A stretch of 10,813 bases of DNA, taken from an uncultured Peptococcaceae bacterium (GTDB taxonomy: Bacteria > Bacillota > Desulfotomaculia > Desulfotomaculales > Desulfallaceae). The translations under genes and the position numbers were made by a program. The notes below the pieces were generated by a model that had not been told where the DNA came from, ran no database searches, and worked only from the letters and a program-made list of their open reading frames with translations. Shown here piece by piece: positions 1 to 5,169 of this stretch. Within the stretch, counting starts at the first letter, position 1. Each line of letters starts with the position of its first letter. Location: positions 1 to 10,813 of the forward strand of contig CAJYBN010000090.1 of NCBI GenBank assembly GCA_913064925.1, in the 5' to 3' direction.

Positions 1-537
1 GTACCGGGTAATTAACCCCAGGTCGTAAGCGGTGGAATAATGCCGGGGATCGTGGTACCCGTTGGTGTTAACAAAATGCGTGTTCAACGCGCCCAGTAAT
101 AGTGCTTTCCTATTCATTTGGTATACAAAAGCATCGTGGCTACCTCCCACGTGCTCGGCAATGGCCACCGTGGCATCGTTGGCCGACGCAACCAAAGCAG
201 CCTCCAGTAATTCACCCAGGGCTATGCGGTCTCCCTTCCGCAGTCCCAAGGTTGAACCTACCGACACCGAGGCCGCCCGGCCGCTGACCTCAGCTATTTC
301 ACCAGGATCCGCGTTTTCTAGGGCAACGATGGCCGTCATCAGCTTGGTCAAGCTGGCGGGTGCCCTCCGCTTATCTGCATTATGCGCGTAATAAACCTGG
401 CCGGTAGCGGCATCCATAAGCACCGCCGCCCTTGCGTTGACGCGAAGCCCGGCGGCTTCGACTGGCGTAATTCCGACCAGTGAAACAAACGCATATAAAA
501 CTAAAGCTAATGATATGGGCCGCATTACAGCCGACAT
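1..537 (-). CDS. D-alanyl-D-alanine carboxypeptidase (serine-type, DacF/DacB-like), 3' end beyond the window
   Basis: Penicillin-binding-protein-type DD-carboxypeptidase, which removes the terminal D-Ala from peptidoglycan stem peptides outside the cytoplasmic membrane. Reading the minus strand from the ATG at 537 gives 179 open codons to the window edge. Residues 1-29 form a signal peptide with an Ala-rich end (PVEAA). The active-site SxxK motif is SLTK at 62-65 (Ser62 nucleophile, Lys65), and the second motif SAN is at 118-120. The visible C-terminal part (TNGYHDPRHYSTAYDLG) matches the conserved segment after the SxN motif of S11 peptidases. The third motif (KTG) and any C-terminal membrane anchor lie outside the window. 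The start is supported by a GGGGGG ribosome binding site nine bases upstream (547-552). It is divergent from the pdaB-like gene. Firmicutes carry both vegetative and sporulation paralogues of this family, and the sequence here does not decide which one this is. Confidence 0.93.
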   Translation of the reverse strand, partial: MSAVMRPISLALVLYAFVSLVGITPVEAAGLRVNARAAVLMDAATGQVYYAHNADKRRAPASLTKLMTAIVALENADPGEIAEVSGRAASVSVGSTLGLRKGDRIALGELLEAALVASANDATVAIAEHVGGSHDAFVYQMNRKALLLGALNTHFVNTNGYHDPRHYSTAYDLGLITRY

Positions 538-546
538 GTCTAAGAT

Positions 547-636
547 CCCCCCACTGGCATATTTTCCCTCAGGGAATCTAACATACCGCCCAGCGCGAAT
601 AAATATCTTTAATATAAACATAGCTTAAGTTGACAA
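547..636 (-). promoter_or_regulatory. Candidate promoter and leader of the carboxypeptidase gene
   Basis: On the minus strand a TTGTCA (-35-like, plus coordinates 631-636) is followed after 16 bases by TATTAA (-10-like, 609-614), which would start transcription near 602. The leader then carries a 13-bp palindrome, TTCCCTcAGGGAA (564-576), and the GGGGGG ribosome binding site at 547-552. The -10 is only a 4 of 6 match, so the promoter is tentative. The palindrome could be an operator or a small hairpin in the leader. Confidence 0.35.
597..627 (+). promoter_or_regulatory. Candidate sporulation (sigma-E/sigma-K-type) promoter of the pdaB-like gene
   Basis: GAATA at 597-601 and CATAGCTTA at 619-627 are separated by 17 bases. 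The downstream box fits the CATA-N3-TA pattern of mother-cell sigma-K promoters exactly, and 6 of 8 positions of the sigma-E -10 box (CATACAHT). The upstream ATA suits sigma-E. The predicted start near 634 would give a very short leader holding only the ribosome binding site. I recall B. subtilis pdaB being described as sigma-E dependent, which agrees. No good sigma-A promoter is visible in this orientation. Confidence 0.35.
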
Positions 637-639
637 GGG

Positions 640-1401
640 GTGGAGATATTGCGCATATACCTGTTAAACCTTAAAAAAATAAGGCGTAACCTTTTATTGG
701 GTACTTTACTGCTGCTTACGGCCGTTCTTCTCACAGCCATGCTGCAGCACAACACAGTGCCCGCCGGGTCACAACCCAAACCCCATGCCATATACAAGGT
801 GCAAACGGACAAACCCGTGCTGGCTCTAACTTTCGATATCAGCTGGGGTACCAAAGTTCCTGGACCAGTGATGGATATCCTCAAGAAAAAAAATGTTAAG
901 TCCACCTTTTTCCTAAGCGGCCCTTGGGTGAAAAAACACCCTGAATTTCCCAAAAGACTGGTGGCCGAGGGACATGAAATCGGCAGTCACGGCTACAAGC
1001 ACGTTAATTACAGCCAATACTCCAGGGAATGGGTGAAAAAAGACATTATGGCCGCCCACGAGGCCATAAAGGAAGTAACTGGCGTTATTCCCAGCCTTAT
1101 TCGCACGCCGAACGGGGACTGGAACGAAATGGTGCTTAGCGTTGCCGAGGAACTGGGTTACAAGGTAATACAATGGAGCGACGATTCACTGGACTGGAAG
1201 AAAGACCGCACCGTGGACCATATCGTTAATCGTGTCCTGGAAAAAGCCCATCCCGGCGCTATTATCCTCATGCATGCCAGCGACACCTGCGACCGCACGC
1301 CGGAGGCGCTTCCCCGGGTAATTGACGGCCTGCGGGAAAAAGGGTACCGTTTGATAACAGTTTCCGAACTACTTAAATACGGCCCCGGGGTCATCGATTA
1401 A
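640..1401 (+). CDS. pdaB: PdaB-like sporulation polysaccharide deacetylase
   Basis: NodB-fold polysaccharide deacetylase (carbohydrate esterase 4 family) with one N-terminal membrane segment (about residues 17-35), so the catalytic domain is expected outside the membrane. With the GTG at 640 as residue 1 the motifs are TFDISWG at 64-70, SHGYKH at 116-121 (metal-binding HxxxH), RTPNGDWN at 155-162 and MHASD at 211-215. The TFDISWG form, where most family members have TFDDG, together with SGPWVKKHPE and about 253 residues, is typical of the PdaB/YbaN sporulation subfamily, whose member in B. subtilis (about 254 aa) is needed for spore stability. Two starts compete: GTG at 640 abuts its own GGGG, whereas TTG at 649 lies eight bases after AGGGG (636-640) and is better placed. 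It ends at a strong terminator and is monocistronic. The deacetylase fold is certain; actual enzyme activity is not, because the second Asp of motif 1 is replaced. Confidence 0.9.
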   Translation: MEILRIYLLNLKKIRRNLLLGTLLLLTAVLLTAMLQHNTVPAGSQPKPHAIYKVQTDKPVLALTFDISWGTKVPGPVMDILKKKNVKSTFFLSGPWVKKHPEFPKRLVAEGHEIGSHGYKHVNYSQYSREWVKKDIMAAHEAIKEVTGVIPSLIRTPNGDWNEMVLSVAEELGYKVIQWSDDSLDWKKDRTVDHIVNRVLEKAHPGAIILMHASDTCDRTPEALPRVIDGLREKGYRLITVSELLKYGPGVID

Positions 1402-1425
1402 CAATATTATGGGGCAAACGGCGGC

Positions 1426-1472
1426 AAAAAATGCGGGGGAGGCCGGAACTCGGTTTCCCCCGCATTTTTTTT
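1426..1472. terminator. Bidirectional rho-independent terminator between pdaB and dedA
   Basis: A perfect 9-bp stem pairs TGCGGGGGA (1432-1440) with TCCCCCGCA (1456-1464). It is flanked by an A-run at 1426-1431 and a T-run at 1465-1472, so it works as a terminator for both converging units. The 15-base loop can form a small inner CCG/CGG pairing. It sits 25 bases after the pdaB stop and 29 bases beyond the dedA stop. Confidence 0.92.
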
Positions 1473-1500
1473 GTTTAACGGCACCCAGCGGAAGCTGCTG

Positions 1501-2118
1501 TTATTTTCTACGCCTCTTCGCTATATACCACCACAGTAAAATTCCCAGTAAAGCCGCCGCTACCAAGATATCCAAGCGGTGGAACCAGGGCTTCAAAGCC
1601 AGCCAGTTCTCACCAAGTTTAACTCCTAGGTAAGTTAAGAAAAAACACCAAGGCAGCGAACCGAAAAATGAATAAATTACAAATTTGTAAAAGTTCATGC
1701 CGGATATCCCGGCCGGAAGGGAGATGAAGGTACGGATTATGGGCATAAGTCTGGTAAAGAAAACCGTGACCTCACCGTACCGGTTAAACCATTCCTCGGC
1801 CTTACTAAAATGCTTTTGCGAAAATCCTATATATCGGCCGTACTTTAACAAAAAAGGTCTACCACCGCAATAACCTAAATAATATGATACAATGGAACCC
1901 GCCAGGCCTCCCAGCGTCCCAGCCATGGCTGCCCAAAAAAAATTAAGCTGCCCAGTGGAAACCAGATACCCGCCAAAAGGTAAAATTACTTCGCTGGGCA
2001 GCGGTATGTTAGCGCTTTCAATGGCCATACCCAAGGCAATACCCCAGTAACCCAGTGAGGCAATAAATGAAGTGACTTCCTGAATAATAAACTCTAAAAC
2101 GACATTAAACGCTTCCAG
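1501..2118 (-). CDS. DedA family membrane protein, probable CTG start
   Basis: DedA/SNARE-associated (VTT) family integral membrane protein. Family members include undecaprenyl-phosphate and phospholipid translocases and are linked to membrane potential and envelope integrity. Numbering from the CTG at 2118, the protein has 205 residues. It shows the re-entrant-loop signature ESANIPLPSEVILPFGGYL starting at Glu34, a Gly-rich helix (about 64-82), the second loop FTRLMPIIRTFISLPAGISG starting at residue 121 with the conserved Arg123 and Arg129, and a last membrane helix (about 182-199) ending in a basic tail. It is the third gene of the minus-strand operon, 20 bases after the SEC-C gene. No ATG, GTG or TTG lies in frame near the expected N-terminus. 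GGAGGTG (2126-2132) is seven bases upstream of an in-frame CTG, which I take as the start. The alternative is a one-base loss downstream of the ATG at 2104. An in-frame extension upstream to 2286 overlaps the SEC-C gene and is not credible. Confidence 0.88.
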   Translation of the reverse strand: MEAFNVVLEFIIQEVTSFIASLGYWGIALGMAIESANIPLPSEVILPFGGYLVSTGQLNFFWAAMAGTLGGLAGSIVSYYLGYCGGRPFLLKYGRYIGFSQKHFSKAEEWFNRYGEVTVFFTRLMPIIRTFISLPAGISGMNFYKFVIYSFFGSLPWCFFLTYLGVKLGENWLALKPWFHRLDILVAAALLGILLWWYIAKRRRK

Positions 2119-2125
2119 TTGATAA

Positions 2126-2132
2126 CACCTCC
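2126..2132 (-). promoter_or_regulatory. Strong ribosome binding site deciding the dedA start
   Basis: GGAGGTG on the minus strand, directly after the SEC-C stop codon (TGA at 2139-2141) and seven bases before the in-frame CTG at 2118. The next ATG (2104, GGAAG seven bases upstream of it) is out of frame with the DedA coding sequence and reaches a stop after three codons. Confidence 0.75.
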
Positions 2133-2138
2133 GGCACG

Positions 2139-3461
2139 TCAACCGTTTAACTGCAGGGTCCGGCAAATGTTTCTGTAATTGGTTGATATGGTGGAAACCG
2201 AAACGTTGTACATGGTGGCCAGCTTGTGTTGGCTTATTGTTTCGCCCTGCAGCCTCGCCAGGGCATAAATGACCGCGGCTGCCCAAGCCCCTGGTTTTCT
2301 AAACGTGGGCTGAGCTAGATTGCTAAACTGTTGCCATAGCTTAACGGCCTTATTAACTTGTTGGACCCGGTAACCCATTTTTTTCAAACCATCACGTATT
2401 AGTTCGGTCACGCGGGCATAACCGTCATCCCTACCCTTGGCATTACCCGCATGCCGTGTCCGGGCCGTTTCGTTCAGGGGTAGGCGTATTCCTTTGAACA
2501 TCCCGTCTGAATCATATAAATCAATTTTTTTGTCCTTAACCGCTTTGTCCAGCCGGCGCAACAGCTTCTGTATCCCATTCCGGTCCATGCCGTTCCAGCT
2601 CTCCTCCGGCAAAGTTTCCTCATTCTGGTCGTGCTGGGATTGATTCACCACGTGATCATAACAATAGTCCAGGAATATATCGGTTACCTGCTGGGACAAT
2701 TCGTTTAAAAATCCCTCCACGCTTTTGTTCCGGTCTCCTTTGTCCGGCAGATCCCAAATAAAGCCCATTTCCAAAATTAAAGCATTAAGGATATGGGCCC
2801 TTTCCCGCAGGTAATCGTCCCAATCCCTGTTATTTTTATAATTACTCCAGTACAGTTCTGCGTCTAACTTAATTCTGTTTATAATATAATTCTTGCTATA
2901 AGCAGGTAAAACCAGGCCACCTGTGGAAAATTCAAACATATTTCCCAACGGTAATACCCGAATGTATAGTATGTGTCCAGTCTTAAGTTCCCTGGCGGCG
3001 TTACGGTCTTTTACTACCAACTCGCCTTCCCGAATCAGATCACGCAAGGTAATCATCTCGCCATCAATGTGCAGAACCTGGTAAACCGAGCTCCTGGCCC
3101 TTTTCCACTCTTCCAGCAATATGCTTTCTTCCTCGGTAAGCCTCGCACTCATACTAAAATATTCCACTAGCGTCAGATCGCGAATGGGGTAATCAAAAAT
3201 AAACCATTCGAAGAACCGTTCTACCAGAAATTCGTCTTTTTCATCAGCTAGCTCCGGGTCCATAACACTAAAATAAATCTCCCGAGCTTTTTCAGCTTCG
3301 TGGAAAAACGTTTCACTGCCGGCAAACTCGGCCAGCTTTCTCCGGAGATGCTGCCCTGCCCGCCACCACCGATACTTGGTTAAATCTATAATATTACCTT
3401 GCCCCCCGCAGCATGCACTGATTTTCTTTCCGCTGCCGCACGGGCACAGTTTTTCCGCCAC
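2139..3461 (-). CDS. SEC-C zinc-motif protein with C-terminal cyclin/HTH-like region
   Basis: A 440-residue cytoplasmic protein of unknown function. The N-terminus carries a SEC-C metal-binding motif, CPCGSGKKISACC, at 6-18 (Cys6, Cys8, Cys17, Cys18), the zinc knuckle first seen at the C-terminus of SecA. Residues about 60-125 are acidic and aromatic, and 125-188 look like a small beta domain (ITLRDL through a Gly-Gly-Leu-Val-Leu-Pro end) that I associate with other bacterial SEC-C proteins. Residues 260-350 are charged and probably flexible. The last part (about 350-436) is helical; 389-432 contains KPGAWAAAVIYALARL followed by a helix-turn-helix-like ISQHKLATMYNVSVSTIS. This resembles the second half of a TFIIB/cyclin repeat or the bacterial DUF6398-type domain. 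The GTG start is backed by GGAGGTG seven bases upstream (3469-3475). It is the middle gene of the protease-SEC-C-dedA operon. A nucleic-acid or ribosome-associated role is conceivable but not shown. Confidence 0.85.
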   Translation of the reverse strand: MAEKLCPCGSGKKISACCGGQGNIIDLTKYRWWRAGQHLRRKLAEFAGSETFFHEAEKAREIYFSVMDPELADEKDEFLVERFFEWFIFDYPIRDLTLVEYFSMSARLTEEESILLEEWKRARSSVYQVLHIDGEMITLRDLIREGELVVKDRNAARELKTGHILYIRVLPLGNMFEFSTGGLVLPAYSKNYIINRIKLDAELYWSNYKNNRDWDDYLRERAHILNALILEMGFIWDLPDKGDRNKSVEGFLNELSQQVTDIFLDYCYDHVVNQSQHDQNEETLPEESWNGMDRNGIQKLLRRLDKAVKDKKIDLYDSDGMFKGIRLPLNETARTRHAGNAKGRDDGYARVTELIRDGLKKMGYRVQQVNKAVKLWQQFSNLAQPTFRKPGAWAAAVIYALARLQGETISQHKLATMYNVSVSTISTNYRNICRTLQLNG

Positions 3462-3497
3462 CTTTAAGCACCTCCCTCGGTTAAACCACCGCCCCGA

Positions 3498-4928
3498 TTA
3501 AGGCAACTCCCGCACAAGCAAGTAATTATTTTGTTTTTTTGTAACAGTAATATTCAACTCCGGTAGCAAATTCACCGGCAGGTAACTGATTCCGTTTTGC
3601 AAGAACACTTCGTTCCCGCGGCGGATATCAAATACCATCGATTCCTGCCCGCCGGGGTGAACCTCTATCAAACCGTCACGCCAAAAAACCTGGCAGGCCA
3701 ACGCTTCCAACACTATGCGCAGGGGTAAGTATTCTTTTCCGTCCTTTTGCAGCACATCCACAGGCAAGTCGATTTCCCGGCCGTTCACACGGGCTTTACC
3801 GGAACCGGGAATAAATGCCAGGTCTGGATCATCTTCCGGGTGCAGCAACTGCCAGGCCACCTCTTTTTGCAGCTCATCAGTCAACACGCTGTAATCGGGC
3901 TGCAAACCTGAAGAATCAATATCCTTGCCCGCCGGCGTTAAATACTTGGAAATAGTAAGTTTTAAAGCTCCCCCGCTGCTGACGGGAATAATTGTCTGCA
4001 CAACTCCTTTGCCGAAAGTGGTTTCTCCCACTAAGGTAGCCACCCCGTAATCCTGGAGAGCACCGGCCAATATTTCCGAAGCGCTGGCGGTTAGGCCGTT
4101 AATAAGGACCACCATTGGCAACCCTTCAAACAGCGGCTTTTCCCGGGTTATCACCTTTTCCCTGTTGCCTCGACCGTCCACCGTACTCACTACCAAGGTG
4201 CCCTCGGCCAAGAAATTATCCACTACATCTACGCATTCCTGCAGGTAGCCGCCCCCGTTATCCCGCAGGTCAATGATCAAGCTCAACATGCCGTCCGCCT
4301 GCAGGCTGCGCATGGCTGCATCAAATTCTTCGGCAGTACGCGTACCAAAAGAAGTTACTTTAACATATCCAGTACCTCCGGCCAGCATTTCATATTCCAC
4401 CGACGGAACATGTACCTCGGCCCGCTGCAAAACAACGTCAAATTCCTTTCCCCCCCGCTGTAACGTTAAAATTACTTGCGTACCGCGAGGGCCGCGAATC
4501 TGTTGGGCCACATCGGGTAATGGACGCCCTTCCGTGCTCTGGCCGTCCACGGCCAAGATGATATCGCCCGCGACCAAGCCTCCCCTTTCAGCCGGTGTGC
4601 CGGGAAAAACCCTTACCACAAAAGGGTGTTTATCGCCGGTGCGAATTTCTATGCCTACCCCTACCAGGTCACCGTTCAGGGTGCCGGTAAAGTCCTTTAG
4701 CTCTTCTTCGGTAAAATACTGGGCATAAGGATCGTCCAGGGTTTCCAGCATGCCATTTATGGCCCCGCGCGTCAAATCGTCAGGGTCGGGATTGGATAAG
4801 TGATACTCGCGGATTATTGTCATAACTTCTTCCACCAGAGAGGCATCGCTTTCGGCAGCCTCCACCGGAGATATCCAAATAAGCACCGTCAAAAAAGTGA
4901 AAACCAGGAGAGCCAACCGCCTGGACAT
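3498..4928 (-). CDS. Secreted S41-family carboxy-terminal processing protease (CtpA/CtpB-like)
   Basis: Serine protease of the S41A (tail-specific/CTP) family with a Ser-Lys dyad, acting outside the membrane. From the GTG at 4937 the protein is 479 residues. The likelier start is the ATG at 4928 (476 residues), because GGGGGTGG (4934-4941) is then a correctly spaced ribosome binding site and the GTG lies inside it. In the 479 numbering: signal peptide or anchor 4-28 (ending PVEAA); N-terminal helical part 30-85; PDZ domain about 90-175 (VGVGIEI, then GLVAGDIILAVDG); catalytic core about 185-350 with Ser285 in TASASEI and Lys310 in TFGKGVVQ, 25 residues apart as in this family. The extra C-terminal region (about 381-479) has the VNGREIDLP and YLPLRIVLEAL pattern of a copper-amine-oxidase-N-like domain, common in Firmicute surface proteins. 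It is the first gene of a three-gene operon. CtpB relatives act in sporulation signalling, but this assignment is not decided here. Confidence 0.93.
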   Translation of the reverse strand: MSRRLALLVFTFLTVLIWISPVEAAESDASLVEEVMTIIREYHLSNPDPDDLTRGAINGMLETLDDPYAQYFTEEELKDFTGTLNGDLVGVGIEIRTGDKHPFVVRVFPGTPAERGGLVAGDIILAVDGQSTEGRPLPDVAQQIRGPRGTQVILTLQRGGKEFDVVLQRAEVHVPSVEYEMLAGGTGYVKVTSFGTRTAEEFDAAMRSLQADGMLSLIIDLRDNGGGYLQECVDVVDNFLAEGTLVVSTVDGRGNREKVITREKPLFEGLPMVVLINGLTASASEILAGALQDYGVATLVGETTFGKGVVQTIIPVSSGGALKLTISKYLTPAGKDIDSSGLQPDYSVLTDELQKEVAWQLLHPEDDPDLAFIPGSGKARVNGREIDLPVDVLQKDGKEYLPLRIVLEALACQVFWRDGLIEVHPGGQESMVFDIRRGNEVFLQNGISYLPVNLLPELNITVTKKQNNYLLVRELP

Positions 4929-5169
4929 AAAATCCACCCCCTATCAACGTATTTTTAAATTCGACCAGCCCTCATTAAAGTCCTGCTTACCTTTACCAAC
5001 TGTTTGTTAAAGTACCGGCATACCATTTTTTCCTTCCAGGCCGCTCCGCTAATATACTGCAATAAATGTGCTATAATGGGTATATGGCCGGTGCTCCAAT
5101 CCCCTTTTACACGCGGCTTCCGCTACCGCAACCGTTTTGCGCCGGTCCTTGACAAAGGTAGGTGCTTGT
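4929..5169. other. Divergent intergenic region between the protease operon and polA
   Basis: A 241-bp non-coding stretch holding the start signals of two divergent units. The right half has the clear polA promoter. For the minus-strand operon I see only weak candidates, for example TTGGTA followed 14 to 16 bases later by TTTAAT or TAATGA around 4970-5003. A short GCGGcttCCGC hairpin can form at 5113-5123 in the polA leader. No RNA gene, riboswitch or repeat was recognised. Confidence 0.6.
5069..5077 (+). promoter_or_regulatory. Extended -10 promoter of polA
   Basis: TGcTATAAT at 5069-5077 is a perfect extended -10 element. It would start transcription around 5084 and leave a leader of about 85 bases before polA. 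There is no recognisable -35 hexamer at 16-18 bases upstream, as is usual for promoters that rely on the TGn extension. Confidence 0.6.

Noticed and set aside
62..391. Plus-strand open frame of 109 codons
   Set aside because: It is antisense to the carboxypeptidase, whose SLTK and SAN motifs are clear on the minus strand.
630..635. TTGACA on the plus strand before pdaB
   Set aside because: It is a perfect -35 hexamer but lies at the ribosome binding site, and no -10 could follow before the start codon.
1409..1633. Plus-strand open frame of 74 codons after pdaB
   Set aside because: It runs through the terminator and the end of dedA, lacks a ribosome binding site and has no recognisable domain.
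2119..2286. N-terminal extension of dedA to the ATG at 2286
   Set aside because: It lies inside the SEC-C gene in another frame, and its translation is not DedA-like. The strong ribosome binding site at 2126-2132 points to a start near 2118.
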